DNA of 64,000 nucleotides from PALSA-693 sp963780345 (GCA_963780345.1 CAWABU010000002.1:682001-746000), one strand, 5' to 3'; numbered from the stretch's first letter, positions 1 through 9,117 are shown. Notes: a model not told the origin generated them from the letters alone. A program made the numbers and translations.

Positions 1-1739
1 TGGACCACCGTCCCCGCCGACCGCCCCACGGCCCGTATGGCGAGGGCCGAGAAGAGGAAGGCGATGGACCCCCCGATCAGCAGGCCGAGGAACGTCTTCG
101 GGTTGGCGACGTTGATGATGGTTTGCGAGACATTGGTGAAGAGGAGGTTGCTGGTGGTCGTCACGCCCGGCGGCAGCTTGACGTTCTCCGCGATGGTCTG
201 GATGTAGCTGGCGAACAGGGCCACGGAGACGATCACCGCGGAGCCGATGGCGAACCCCTTCGTGACCGCCTTGGTGGTGTTCCCCACCGCGTCGAGGCTG
301 ACCATGATGCGCTCCGGCTCGCCCTGGAACTCGCCACTCATCTCGGCGATACCGGCGGCATTGTCCGACACCGGCCCGAAGGTGTCCTCCGACACCACGA
401 TCCCGGCGTTGGAGAGCAGGCCCAGCCCGGCCACCGACACCAGGTAGAGCTCGAACTGGATGTTGCCGTCGCCGAGGGCGATGGCCACCACGATGGCCAG
501 AACGATGGCGATGATGGCCGGCACCGAGGACTCCAGGCCCGTGCTGATGCCGGACAGGACCGTCGTGGCTGGCCCGGTGCGGGCCGACTCGGCAATGTCG
601 CGGACCGGCGTGGTCTCTGTCGACGTGTAGTACTCGGTGATCCGGCTGGCCACCTGGCCGAGGACCACCCCGGTCACCACGGCCCAGAACACCTTGAGGT
701 TGTGGACGTAGAACTGAGCCACGAAGAAGACGCCGACGATGGTCAGCACGGCTGACGTGAGCAGACCCCGGTTGATCGGGGCCATGGCGGTGCGGTCCTT
801 GGGCGTCGCCCGGACCACAAAGATGCCGACGATGGAGGCCAGGATGCCGATGGCGGGCACGGCCAGCGAGAACGCCAGCCCCACCTGGCCCCGGGTGCCG
901 AAGGCCGTGTTGGCCAGGATCAGGCTGGCCACCAGGACCACGACGTACGACTCGAACAGGTCGGCGCCCATGCCGGCGCAGTCACCGACGTTGTCGCCCA
1001 CGTTGTCGGCGATGGTGGCGGCGTTGCGGGGGTCGTCCTCAGGAATGCCGGCCTCGACCTTGCCGACCAGGTCGGCACCCACGTCGGCGGCCTTGGTGAA
1101 AATCCCGCCCCCGACTCGCATGAACAGGGCCAGCAGCGACCCGCCGAAGCCGAAGCCCACCAGGATGGCCGTGGCGTAGTTCTGGAAGACCATCACGATG
1201 ATCGTCGCTCCGAGCAGGCCCAGACCGACCACGAACATTCCGGTCACCGCCCCGGTCCGGAAGGCGACCTTGAGGGCGCCCGCGAGTTTTCCGTCCCGGG
1301 CGGCCGCGGCCGTACGGACGTTGCCGCGCACCGCGGTGCTCATCCCGATGTAGCCGGCCAGACCCGAAAGGGTGCCCCCCACCAGGAAGGCGAGGGCCCG
1401 GAAGAGGCCCGCCAGCCCGAAGGCGAGAGCGGTGTGCTTGGTTCCGTCCGGCAGGAGTCGGGTGACGCTGGTGGCGGTGAAGAACACCAGGACGGCCAGC
1501 GGGATCACGATGATGCCGATGACGCGGAACTGACGGACGAGGTAAGCCTGGGCGCCCTCCTGAACCGCCCGGGCGATCTCGATCATGCTGGGCGTGCCCT
1601 GATCCGACGCCAGGACTCCACGCATCAGGATGAACCCGGTGGCGATGGCGGCCAGGGCGCACAGGGCGGCGAATATCAGCCACACCCATTCCGTGCCGCT
1701 CAGATGAAACGGCTGGTAGCCGCCTTCAGCGAGGATCAT
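1..1739 (-). CDS. hppA: Membrane-bound proton-translocating pyrophosphatase, partial at window edge
   Basis: Integral membrane pump that hydrolyses pyrophosphate and moves protons across the cytoplasmic membrane. About 579 residues are visible; the C-terminal hundred or so lie outside the window. The family signatures are plain: DVGADLVGKVE near residue 216, followed by the NVGDNVGDCAG block near 250, with many hydrophobic segments between. Near residue 485 the motif reads GNTTKA; lysine in place of alanine there marks the potassium-independent, proton-pumping subclass (family knowledge). The ATG start has a GGAGAAAGGA ribosome site about 10 bases upstream. The start lies inside the end of the upstream DtxR-type gene (14-base overlap), so the two are probably translated together. 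The identification is secure; the regulatory link is inferred. Confidence 0.96.
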   Translation of the reverse strand, partial: MILAEGGYQPFHLSGTEWVWLIFAALCALAAIATGFILMRGVLASDQGTPSMIEIARAVQEGAQAYLVRQFRVIGIIVIPLAVLVFFTATSVTRLLPDGTKHTALAFGLAGLFRALAFLVGGTLSGLAGYIGMSTAVRGNVRTAAAARDGKLAGALKVAFRTGAVTGMFVVGLGLLGATIIVMVFQNYATAILVGFGFGGSLLALFMRVGGGIFTKAADVGADLVGKVEAGIPEDDPRNAATIADNVGDNVGDCAGMGADLFESYVVVLVASLILANTAFGTRGQVGLAFSLAVPAIGILASIVGIFVVRATPKDRTAMAPINRGLLTSAVLTIVGVFFVAQFYVHNLKVFWAVVTGVVLGQVASRITEYYTSTETTPVRDIAESARTGPATTVLSGISTGLESSVPAIIAIVLAIVVAIALGDGNIQFELYLVSVAGLGLLSNAGIVVSEDTFGPVSDNAAGIAEMSGEFQGEPERIMVSLDAVGNTTKAVTKGFAIGSAVIVSVALFASYIQTIAENVKLPPGVTTTSNLLFTNVSQTIINVANPKTFLGLLIGGSIAFLFSALAIRAVGRSAGTVV

Positions 1740-2460
1740 GATCAGATGGGTCCTTTCTCCTCTTGTTGTTCGACGGTTCGACCCGGACCAGGATCTGGCG
1801 GGCCACCCTCTCTCCGATAGTGCGGTCGTGACCGTCGACAGCCACCACCAAGGGGCCGTCGAAGGGGTGCTTCTCGCGTACTTCCACCGTGACTCCCGGC
1901 CGGACGCCGAGCCCCTCCAGGAATATGGCTACTTCGGGGTCGGTCGACCCGGGCAGGGCCACCACCGCCCGGTCATGTGGCGAGAGGTCGTACAGCGCCG
2001 GCATGCCGGGCAGGTCGGCGCCCTCGACCCCGGGAATCGGTAAGCCGTGCGGGCAGGTGCCGGGCCGGTCGAGGGCGGCGAAAAGCCGGTCCTCGACCTC
2101 CTGAGGCAGCTGGTGCTCGAAGGTCGGCGCCAGGCGGTCGGCCTCGGACCAGCTGTAGCCGAGCATGTCGGCGAGGAAGCGCTCGACGATGCGGTGCCGC
2201 CGTACGACGCTCATGGCGCGTCGCCGCCCGTCTTCGGTCAACTCGACGCCGTGGTAGGGGGTGTGCACGGCCAGGCCGCGGTCGGCCAGTTTTTTTACCG
2301 TAGCGGTCATGGTTCCGGGCGAGAGCTTGAGGGCGGCCGCCAGGTCCCCGGTCCGGGCGCCGGAATCGGCGGGAGACCTGGTCCCCAGCTCCGGGCGGGA
2401 GGTCAGCCGCCAGATGGCCTTCAGCGTCTCGCGCTCGGATTTCGTCAGGACCGTATCCAT
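1726..2460 (-). CDS. DtxR/MntR-family metal-dependent transcriptional regulator
   Basis: Predicted DNA-binding metalloregulator of 244 residues: an N-terminal winged helix (about residues 1-80, with SPGTMTATVKKLADRGL as recognition region), a dimerisation domain around SEADRLAPTFEHQLPQEVE, and a C-terminal FeoA/SH3-like domain after residue 165. The reading frame is open further upstream, but MDTVLTKSERE is where family similarity starts, so the ATG at 2460 was chosen; no strong ribosome site is seen. The metal site is unusual: the E-H pair of the helix is kept, but the residue three before it is proline where IdeR has cysteine and MntR has glutamate, so the metal cannot be predicted. It overlaps the start of hppA by 14 bases, which suggests control of, or co-expression with, the pyrophosphatase. 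Confidence 0.88.
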   Translation of the reverse strand: MDTVLTKSERETLKAIWRLTSRPELGTRSPADSGARTGDLAAALKLSPGTMTATVKKLADRGLAVHTPYHGVELTEDGRRRAMSVVRRHRIVERFLADMLGYSWSEADRLAPTFEHQLPQEVEDRLFAALDRPGTCPHGLPIPGVEGADLPGMPALYDLSPHDRAVVALPGSTDPEVAIFLEGLGVRPGVTVEVREKHPFDGPLVVAVDGHDRTIGERVARQILVRVEPSNNKRRKDPSDHDPR

Positions 2461-2554
2461 AATTTCGCCGGGCCGAGACCGTAGTTTTTCGGAGCTATGA
2501 AAGTCAAACGGAGGCCCGGCCGACGACTGCCGGGGCCCCGGGCCGCCCGGTTGT

Positions 2555-3043
2555 TCAGTGCTCGTCGGACAGGACGACCCGCAGGATCTCCGCGGTCTCG
2601 TCGCCCCCATCTGCGGCCGGCCCTCCGAAGAGGGTCATCCACACCGACGTGCCCTCAGGTCCAGAGTCGAAGCGCACCGCGTCGACCAGCGAGCGGATCA
2701 GCGGGATGCCGAGGCCACGCTCGAAGTTGAGCCGGTCGGGATCGGTGACCGGTGGGTGCTTCGGCAGCCGTTCGGGATCGAACCCCCTCCCGCTGTCGGA
2801 GATGCACACCTCCAGGCGCTCGGGCGCTTCCCACACCGAGACGACCACCCGCGGGTCGGCCACTCCCGAAGCCCGGTTGGCCTCCATGGCATTGGTGCAC
2901 GCCTCCGACACCGCCAGCTTGAGGTCGTCGATCCGCTCTGCGGCGACACTCCGGCGGGCCGACACGAGCGAGGCCACCACCAGGCGCACCACTGCGATGT
3001 ACTCGGTGCGGGAAGGCACCGACAGCTCCAGGGAGCGATCCAT
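2555..3043 (-). CDS. RsbW-like anti-sigma factor / serine-protein kinase
   Basis: 162-residue GHKL-type ATPase of the RsbW/SpoIIAB family, expected to bind a sigma factor and to phosphorylate a STAS-domain antagonist. The N box has E47 and N51 (SEACTNAME), the G1 box is DSGRGFD near residue 92 and the G2 region is GLGIPLI near 118. It follows the STAS gene by 17 bases on the same strand, the usual rsbV-rsbW order. No sigma factor gene is adjacent, so its partner is unknown. The start ATG at 3043 gives the normal family length. Confidence 0.87.
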   Translation of the reverse strand: MDRSLELSVPSRTEYIAVVRLVVASLVSARRSVAAERIDDLKLAVSEACTNAMEANRASGVADPRVVVSVWEAPERLEVCISDSGRGFDPERLPKHPPVTDPDRLNFERGLGIPLIRSLVDAVRFDSGPEGTSVWMTLFGGPAADGGDETAEILRVVLSDEH

Positions 3044-3060
3044 CGGCTGGCGGTCCGGCC

Positions 3061-3399
3061 TCAGTCCTCGGTGGCCTCGTCCACCGAGGTCGCGATGGAG
3101 AAGACGGTGGTCAGACCGGTGATCTCAAACACCTTCAGGATGCGGGGCTGAGTACAAACCAGGGCCAGGTCGCCGCCGTTGGTGCGTAAACGCTTCAGGC
3201 CTCCAACCAGCACGCCCAGACCGGTGGAATCGAGGAAGTCCACGCCCTCGAGGTCGACGACGATCTGACGGTGGCCCTCGCTGACCAGTTCGACCAGTCG
3301 TTCACGCAGGCGCGGTGCGCTGTAGACGTCGATCTCACCCTTGACCGCCAACACCGTGAACGGCGGTCGGCTGTCGTCTACCTCAAGACCGAGCTCCAC
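3061..3399 (-). CDS. STAS-domain anti-sigma factor antagonist (RsbV-like)
   Basis: STAS-domain protein of 112 residues expected to release a sigma factor from its anti-sigma kinase when unphosphorylated. The conserved serine lies in FLDSTGLG (S58). The open frame could start at 3486, but that would add a low-complexity leader made of a repeated RPDET unit. I chose the GTG at 3399 because GAGGAAGGA sits about 6 bases upstream and the length then fits the family. It is first in an operon with the RsbW-like kinase. Confidence 0.85.
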   Translation of the reverse strand: MELGLEVDDSRPPFTVLAVKGEIDVYSAPRLRERLVELVSEGHRQIVVDLEGVDFLDSTGLGVLVGGLKRLRTNGGDLALVCTQPRILKVFEITGLTTVFSIATSVDEATED

Positions 3400-3541
3400 G
3401 GTGGTGTCCTTCCTCGTCTCATCTGGCCTCGTCTCATCTGGCCCAATCTCATGGGGCCTGATCAGTTGCGGGCTGATCGTGTTCACCTGAGCCTACCCGT
3501 GCCAGGTGGAACTGCGTATGACCGGCCCAGCGCCAGCCCGC

Positions 3542-4276
3542 TCAGGCGATTTCCCCCCGGTCAAGAGAGCGCGAGGTCAGCGCCAGCGCCGCGACCGCGA
3601 CCACCAGCGGGACGATCAGCCCGGTCATCCACGCCACCGCGTTTTTCGGAGGCGAGTGCTGGGCAACGTAGGCGGCCAGCGACCGGGTGTTGACGAAGAT
3701 GGAGGCCCGGGCGGCGCCGTGCGACACCCGGGCGACGGCCTGCTCCCAGATCAGCAGGTAAGCCAGGCCCCAGGCGAGGGCCCGGCGGACCCGCAGGCCC
3801 ACGCCACAGAAGACCGCGGAGTAGGCGATGGCCATCAACAGGCCGCCGGCGGCCGCCCCGGCGACCAGCCGGCCGCCCTCGCCCGTCAACGCCGCGGCGA
3901 TAATCAGGGGGACCACCGCCACCGGGACGACCACGGTCACCGACGCCGCGAAGGCGGCAACGGCCAGCTGCCAGCGCGGATAAGGACGCAACCAGAGGTA
4001 CACCAGGGTGCCATCCTCGGCCACGTCACCGAGGGCCGCGGAAGCGAACACCAGGCTGACCACCGGTATCAGCAGCGACAGCCCGTAGGAGTCGACGAGC
4101 GACCAGGCCGCGTTGGGCCGGTCGAAGGGGTTCGCGACCCGTATCGAGAGGGCGAGAATGATGGCGCCGACGCCGAGCAAGCCGAGGCCAAAGACCCGCA
4201 GTCGGGTGGCGATTGATTGGACGAGGACCCGCCACACCGTGGTGAAGGCCCGAGGAGTCGCGGTGGCCCGGGTCAT
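3542..4276 (-). CDS. ABC-2 type transporter permease
   Basis: Hydrophobic 244-residue protein with about six predicted membrane segments, for example around residues 28-45, 66-84, 103-130 and 213-235. This is typical of small ABC-2 export permeases. It is last in a four-gene minus-strand run of ATPase, permease, ATPase, permease, and 70 bases separate it from the second ATPase. The substrate cannot be read from the sequence. Its start at 4276 has only a weak ribosome site. Confidence 0.8.
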   Translation of the reverse strand: MTRATATPRAFTTVWRVLVQSIATRLRVFGLGLLGVGAIILALSIRVANPFDRPNAAWSLVDSYGLSLLIPVVSLVFASAALGDVAEDGTLVYLWLRPYPRWQLAVAAFAASVTVVVPVAVVPLIIAAALTGEGGRLVAGAAAGGLLMAIAYSAVFCGVGLRVRRALAWGLAYLLIWEQAVARVSHGAARASIFVNTRSLAAYVAQHSPPKNAVAWMTGLIVPLVVAVAALALTSRSLDRGEIA

Positions 4277-4346
4277 CCCCGCCCGCCCAGATCGCCTCCG
4301 ACCTTCCCGGCCGCGGCCAAGACCCGGTCCGTCGCGATGGCGTGGG

Positions 4347-5276
4347 TCACCGCCGCCCGACCAGATAGGCGAAGACGCTTTCCAGGTCGTCGTCGAGGGC
4401 CCGCACCTCGGTCAGGCGGGCGTCGCATTCGCGCGCCACCGCCGCGACCGACCGGCGGAAGGCGGGAGCATCGCTGGTCTCGACCTCGATCCATCCGTTG
4501 TTGATACGGGCGCTGGTCACGGCGCCGCTGGTGATGAGGCCGGCAGCCAGGGCCGGCGGGCGGTCGGTGCCGACGCGGAGATGGTGCGGGCGGTCGTCCA
4601 TCAGATCACGGATGGCGGAGAACGGACCTTCGGCCACCAGGCGGCCCTGGGTGATGACCAGGATGTTCGAGCCGAAGCGCTCGACCTCGTCGAGCACGTG
4701 GCTGGAGACGATGACGGTCCGGCCCGCTTCGCCCATCCGGCGGAACAGCTCGATCGATCGGAGTCGCTGTCGCGGATCGAGCCCTTCGAGCGGCTCGTCG
4801 AGGACCAGAAGATCCGGGTCGTTGACGATCGCCTGGGCCAGCTTGACCCGCTGCCGCATCCCCTTTGAGTAGGCCCCGAGAGGACGAGGGTCGCCGGCGT
4901 CCAGCTCGACGTCCTCGATGGCCCGCAGGGCGGCCTCCCTCGGGCGGGGCAGGTGGTGCAGGGTGGCGGCCAGGCTCACGAACTCCACGATCGTCTGGCG
5001 TTCGAAGAGCCGCTCCTGTTGGGGAGCGATGCCGATGCGACGGGTGAGCGCCGGGTTCCCTCTGGGGTCCTCGCCGAAGATGCGTACCGTCCCCTGTGAG
5101 GGGTTGGCCAGCCCGCACAGGATGCGAAACAGCGTTGATTTGCCGGCACCATTGGGTCCGAGCAGCGCGGTCACGCCCGGTCCGAGGTCGAAGGTGAGAT
5201 CGGACAGGGCAACCACCGACCCGAACCACTTGGCCACTTTGCGCACCTCGATGGTGGCGCCGCTCCCGCCCGTCAC
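4347..5276 (-). CDS. ABC transporter ATP-binding protein (second of operon)
   Basis: 309-residue ABC ATPase. Walker A GPNGAGKST is at residues 40-48, the Q-loop is in GIAPQQERLF near 86, the signature YSKGMRQRV is at 136-144 and Walker B LLVLDEP at 156-162, followed by the H-loop in SSHVLDEVE. A divergent C-terminal segment of about 80 residues follows, as in many export ATPases. The GTG start overlaps the stop codon of the upstream permease in a GTGA, which decides the start and indicates translational coupling. It probably energises the adjacent permeases; the exported substrate is unknown. Confidence 0.92.
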   Translation of the reverse strand: MTGGSGATIEVRKVAKWFGSVVALSDLTFDLGPGVTALLGPNGAGKSTLFRILCGLANPSQGTVRIFGEDPRGNPALTRRIGIAPQQERLFERQTIVEFVSLAATLHHLPRPREAALRAIEDVELDAGDPRPLGAYSKGMRQRVKLAQAIVNDPDLLVLDEPLEGLDPRQRLRSIELFRRMGEAGRTVIVSSHVLDEVERFGSNILVITQGRLVAEGPFSAIRDLMDDRPHHLRVGTDRPPALAAGLITSGAVTSARINNGWIEVETSDAPAFRRSVAAVARECDARLTEVRALDDDLESVFAYLVGRR

Positions 5277-6262
5277 CGCGTGACCTCCGTGGCGACCACC
5301 CGCCACCAGGTCACGGCGGCCGCGGCCACCGTGACGAAGATGCTGGCCGCCACGACCACTCCGGTGGACAGCGGCGTGCTCACCGGGCCGAACGGCCCGC
5401 TCGGTCCGGTGGGCAGCCCGGGCAAGGTGAAGATGCGCAAGGCCAGCTCGAAGGGCAACCGGCTGAGGGCCAGGGCCAGCAGGTTCTTGGGTCCGTGCAG
5501 CCCGAAGACGATGACCGAGGTGATGGCGGTCGACCCCAGGATGAGGAGCAGCGTTCCGGCCGACGCGAAGGCGCGCCGGTCCGTCAGGCTGGGAATGGCG
5601 AGGCCGATGGCCCCGAACATCAACGAGAGCGCCACCCCCGCGACCAGGATCTGGCCCAGGGTGCCCATGAACTCTCCGAAACTTCGGGGCCCGGCGTTCT
5701 GCAGACCGAGGCCGAACAAGAGCAGCAGCGGGGGGCCGAGGGTGACCAGAAGCAGCACGCCCACCACGGCGATGGCTTTGGCCAGCAGGTAGGTCGAACG
5801 ATTGAGCGGGGACGACAGATACACGCCGAGGAAACGTGAGCGCTTGTCGGGACAGAGCGCCTCGGGGGCGGCCAGGCCGGCGAAGAGGATGATGGCCGCG
5901 GTGATGAACCCGTAGTAGCGCCCCGGTCCGGGGATGAAGTCCGAGAGCCGGATCCGGCCCCGCGGCAACAAGGCCACGATGCCGATGAAGGCGATGGCCG
6001 GGAGGTAGGCGATGATAACGGCCGCAAACGGCAGCACCTTGTACCGGGCCGGCCGCTTCAGACCCATGATCCGCTCGGCGGTGTGCCGGGCCAGGGCCCA
6101 AACCGAGTGGGCGACACCGAGACGAACCCCGCGGTAGGGGCGGTAGCCGGGCTCGAGGATCCGGGCCTGACCGTCGGCGGCGACCTCGTCGGTGTCTCGG
6201 CTGGATGCCGGGTTCCGGCTGGACGCCGGGTCCGGGCTGGTGATGGGGTCACGCCCGGTCAC
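5273..6262 (-). CDS. ABC-2 type transporter permease (first of operon)
   Basis: 329-residue membrane protein with a hydrophilic N-terminal 65 residues, including a repeated SRNPA/SRDT-like stretch, and about six membrane segments between residues 75 and 320. The loop LCPDKRSRFLGVYLSSPLNR is typical of ABC-2 permeases. It overlaps the upstream ATPase by 4 bases (ATGA) and the downstream ATPase by 4 bases (GTGA), so the block is one transcription unit. The substrate is not identifiable. Confidence 0.82.
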   Translation of the reverse strand: MTGRDPITSPDPASSRNPASSRDTDEVAADGQARILEPGYRPYRGVRLGVAHSVWALARHTAERIMGLKRPARYKVLPFAAVIIAYLPAIAFIGIVALLPRGRIRLSDFIPGPGRYYGFITAAIILFAGLAAPEALCPDKRSRFLGVYLSSPLNRSTYLLAKAIAVVGVLLLVTLGPPLLLLFGLGLQNAGPRSFGEFMGTLGQILVAGVALSLMFGAIGLAIPSLTDRRAFASAGTLLLILGSTAITSVIVFGLHGPKNLLALALSRLPFELALRIFTLPGLPTGPSGPFGPVSTPLSTGVVVAASIFVTVAAAAVTWWRVVATEVTR

Positions 6263-7197
6263 TGGCTTTGCCCTGATCCGGCCCGGTCCAGGTAGATGTC
6301 CTCCAGGCTGGCCCGGCGCTGCTCCAGCCGGCGGACCGAGAAGCAGCCCTCGGCCAGCGTGTCTCTAACCCGGTCGTACACGGATGGTGAATCCAGCACG
6401 ACGAGCACCCGCCTGGGCCCGTCCATCGACGCCGACAGGCCGACTCCCTCGAGGGCGGAGACCAGCACGGAGGCCGGCGCCGGCCCGTCGACGCTGTCGA
6501 GCTCGACGACCAGCTCCGGGTCGGTGTGGGCCAGCTCCGACACCACCCCGTCGGCGACGACGCGTCCCGCCTCCAGGATCACCACTGAGCTGCTCACCCG
6601 CTCGACCTCCTCGAGCAGATGGGACGACAGGATCACGTGCATGCCGAGATCGGCGCCCACGTGCTCGATCAGAGCCAGCATGCCCTCGCGCTGTGAAGGG
6701 TCCAGCCCGTTGGTCGGCTCGTCGAGCAGCAGCAGCTCGGGGTCGTGGACGATGGCCTGGGCGAGCTTGACCCGCTGACGCTGACCGGTGCTCATGGTGC
6801 CGACGGGACGGAATCGCTCCTCGCCGAGGCCGACCTCCCACAGGGCGTCGCTCGCCCGCGAGGTGGCTTCTCGGCGCGGCAGCCCGTGGAGTTCGGCGAG
6901 GTGGCGGACGACGTCGTGGGCCGCCACGTCGGGAGGCAGGGCATCGTGCTCCGGCGCATAGCCGAGACGGGCCCGGACCTCCGCGCCGGCCACCCAGGGG
7001 TCCTGCCCGAAGACCGAGAGGGTCCCCCGGTCGGGACGGTGCAGCCCCAGGATCAAGCCGAGCAGGGTGGTCTTGCCCGCACCGTTGGCGCCGAGCAGAC
7101 CGGTGACACCGTCACCGATGGTGAAGGTCGCCCCGGCCAGAGCCTGGGTCGTCGACCACCGCTTGGTCACATCGTCGGCGATGACGACCGGGGCCAC
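6259..7197 (-). CDS. ABC transporter ATP-binding protein (first of operon)
   Basis: 312-residue ABC ATPase with Walker A GANGAGKTT at 36-44, signature MSTGQRQRV at 135-143, Walker B LLLLDEP at 155-161 and an H-loop histidine in SSHLLEEVE. The C-terminal 90 residues are divergent. It leads the four-gene exporter operon and faces the HAD gene across a 181-base spacer that must contain the promoters of both. Two ATPases paired with two permeases could form one heteromeric exporter or two homodimeric ones. Confidence 0.92.
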   Translation of the reverse strand: MAPVVIADDVTKRWSTTQALAGATFTIGDGVTGLLGANGAGKTTLLGLILGLHRPDRGTLSVFGQDPWVAGAEVRARLGYAPEHDALPPDVAAHDVVRHLAELHGLPRREATSRASDALWEVGLGEERFRPVGTMSTGQRQRVKLAQAIVHDPELLLLDEPTNGLDPSQREGMLALIEHVGADLGMHVILSSHLLEEVERVSSSVVILEAGRVVADGVVSELAHTDPELVVELDSVDGPAPASVLVSALEGVGLSASMDGPRRVLVVLDSPSVYDRVRDTLAEGCFSVRRLEQRRASLEDIYLDRAGSGQSQ

Positions 7198-7378
7198 GCC
7201 GTCAAGTTACCGGTGCCGAGTGGGTGCAGGCTGGGCGCCCGCCAGTCCGATGTCCCCCCGACCGGCCTATCTCCTGGCCCCATCCCCAACTGGCCCGATC
7301 GTCGATACCGCGTTGCCGTACCCATCCAGTGCACGTAGGGTCGATGAGGAGCCGAATCCGCAGGAGCGGGAGGGGTAG

Positions 7379-8368
7379 ATGGCGAAGGGGTTTCGGATCG
7401 GCAGGCGACCACCGCCCGGGCCGGAACCGCGCCCGGCGGCTCCCGGTGACCAGACCGGCCAGAAGATGCCGAGAGGGCGGATCGAGGCGGATTCGCCCGG
7501 TGGGGGCGTGGAGGCGGCGTTCTTCGACCTGGACAAGACCGTCATCGCCAGGGCATCGATCATGGCCTTTGCCCGGGATTTCCGGCAGGAGGGACTGCTG
7601 ACCCGGCGGACAATCGCCAAGGGCCTGTGGACCCACCTCGTGTACGTCCATGTCGGCGCCAGCTCGAAGAAGCTGGACCGGATCCGCCGGTCCGTGCTCA
7701 CGGTGACCAGAGGGTGGGACCAGGGCCGGGTGCGCGAGATCGTAACCGGCCGGCTCGGGGCGGCCATCGACTCGATCACCTACGTCGAAGCGGTCGATCT
7801 CATCGGCGAGCACCGGCGGGCCGGTCGGAGGATCTACCTGGTCTCGGCCGCCCCGGAGGAGATCGTCGGACCGCTGGCCGAGCATCTCGGGGCCGATGAT
7901 GCGGTGGCCAGCATCGCCCGGGTGGATCTTGCGGGGCGCTACACCGGCGAGATGGAACGGTATGCGTACGGGAGCGAGAAGGCCCGGCTCATCGAGGAAC
8001 TGGCTGAGCGGGATGGGGTCGATCTGGCTGCCTCGCACGCCTACAGCGATTCCGCCACCGACCTGCCGATGCTCGAAGCCGTCGGCCATCCGGTCGTGGT
8101 CAACCCGGACCGGGCCCTGCGCCGGGTCGCCCGCGAGCGAGGCTGGGAGATCCGCCGGTTCCAACGGACACTCCGGCCGCCGATCGTCGACGATGCCATC
8201 GGGCCGACGCCGGAGCGCGCCCCCTTCACGGCCGGGGTCGAACCGCGCTCCGGGCTCGGGGCCATGTCCTGGGCCCGCTGGGGTTCAGCCGCGGCGGCGG
8301 TAGTAGCGGCGGCCGGCGGGGCCGGGGCGGTGGCGTGGCGCTACCGGTCTCTGCTGAGCAGCACCTGA
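7379..8368 (+). CDS. HAD-family (subfamily IB) phosphatase, membrane-tailed
   Basis: 329-residue phosphoserine-phosphatase-like HAD hydrolase. Motif I is FFDLDKT with nucleophile D50 and D52, motif II is the VSAAP region near 160, and motif III/IV is YSDSATDLPML near 222-231. The first 45 residues are basic and low-complexity. A hydrophobic stretch near the C-terminus (about 299-318, rich in alanine and valine) may anchor the protein. The ATG has a long purine-rich ribosome site (AGGAGCGGGAGGGG). Related proteins act on phosphoserine or lysophosphatidic acid; the substrate here is not evident. Confidence 0.85.
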   Translation: MAKGFRIGRRPPPGPEPRPAAPGDQTGQKMPRGRIEADSPGGGVEAAFFDLDKTVIARASIMAFARDFRQEGLLTRRTIAKGLWTHLVYVHVGASSKKLDRIRRSVLTVTRGWDQGRVREIVTGRLGAAIDSITYVEAVDLIGEHRRAGRRIYLVSAAPEEIVGPLAEHLGADDAVASIARVDLAGRYTGEMERYAYGSEKARLIEELAERDGVDLAASHAYSDSATDLPMLEAVGHPVVVNPDRALRRVARERGWEIRRFQRTLRPPIVDDAIGPTPERAPFTAGVEPRSGLGAMSWARWGSAAAAVVAAAGGAGAVAWRYRSLLSST

Positions 8369-8394
8369 CCGGGGCCCCGCCCGAGCCGGGGAGA

Positions 8395-8469
8395 TCAGCT
8401 GGCGCGCACCTTCTGGGCCACGAAGATGCCGATGCCGACGAGGATGGCGAGGATCAGAAGCTTCTTCAC
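8395..8469 (-). CDS. Very small predicted membrane peptide (24 aa)
   Basis: A 24-residue reading frame from GTG at 8469: two lysines, then a hydrophobic stretch (LLILAILVGIGIFVA), then a basic tail QKVRAS. Single-pass micropeptides of this design, K-K-L-L-hydrophobic-basic, are common in actinobacteria. No ribosome site is visible, so it would have to be leaderless or weakly translated. Function unknown; a chance frame cannot be excluded. Confidence 0.45.
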   Translation of the reverse strand: MKKLLILAILVGIGIFVAQKVRAS

Positions 8470-8500
8470 GGCGGCGAGCCTAACCGGGCACCGACTCCGG

Positions 8501-8553
8501 CAGTCGAAGGATTTGGGCCAGTCGAAGGATTTGGGGCAGTCCAAGGATTGGGG
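8501..8553. repeat. 18-bp tandem repeat, three copies
   Basis: Three head-to-tail copies of CAGTCGAAGGATTTGGGC, at 8501, 8519 and 8537. The first two differ only at the last base; the third has a substitution and one base missing. They lie in the spacer upstream of the micropeptide and downstream of the 179-aa gene. No function is apparent; slippage is the simplest explanation. Confidence 0.8.
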
Positions 8554-8577
8554 TGGCCGGCCCCGCCTGGTGTCTGG

Positions 8578-9117
8578 CTAAGAGGTCAGGATCCGTTCCA
8601 GGAGGGCAACGGTGGCGGCCGCCTGGTCGACGCTGGTGACATCGCGAAGCAGCCGCTGTAAAAGGACCTCCCCCTCGCGCCAGTCACCGGCCACGTCGGG
8701 CATCAGCAGGTCGAGGGTACGGATGGCCGATCCGTCGCTGGCCGGGTCAGCCCGCTGGCGGTGGCGCTGATAACCGGCAAACAGCCGGGGCAGGGCGACC
8801 CGATAGACACCGGCCAGGCGGGCCGTGGCGCCCTCAAGCCCCGCCAGGGCGGCCGCCCCGGCTGCGACTGCTGGCGTCGGGGGCTGGATCAGCCGGTCGC
8901 GATCCACGTCAGCCAGGACCGGGAGGCGGTCCCACCATTGCTGGGCCCGCCAGGCGTGGTGCTGGCTGTGACGGTCGAACAGGAGCTTGGCTGCGGGCTC
9001 GTCGGTGGACGCCACCCATGCGCCCAGGGTCTCGAACAGACGGGATTCCGCCCAGAAGTGACCGCCGGCCAGGCCGGTCGCCTCGTCGAGGAGCATCGAG
9101 TCGGCCCCGACTGCCAA
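8578..9117 (-). CDS. Conserved hypothetical protein, helical, possibly ferritin-like
   Basis: 179-residue protein that I do not recognise. It is predicted mostly helical, and its first half carries spaced acidic and histidine residues (HFWAESRLFE, DRHSQHHAWRAQQWWDRL) of the kind seen in ferritin-like four-helix di-iron proteins. The match is only suggestive because a second complete E-x-x-H pair is not obvious. No signal peptide or membrane segment is seen. It lies 15 bases downstream of a TetR gene on the same strand, so the two are probably co-transcribed. Confidence 0.6.
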   Translation of the reverse strand: MAVGADSMLLDEATGLAGGHFWAESRLFETLGAWVASTDEPAAKLLFDRHSQHHAWRAQQWWDRLPVLADVDRDRLIQPPTPAVAAGAAALAGLEGATARLAGVYRVALPRLFAGYQRHRQRADPASDGSAIRTLDLLMPDVAGDWREGEVLLQRLLRDVTSVDQAAATVALLERILTS

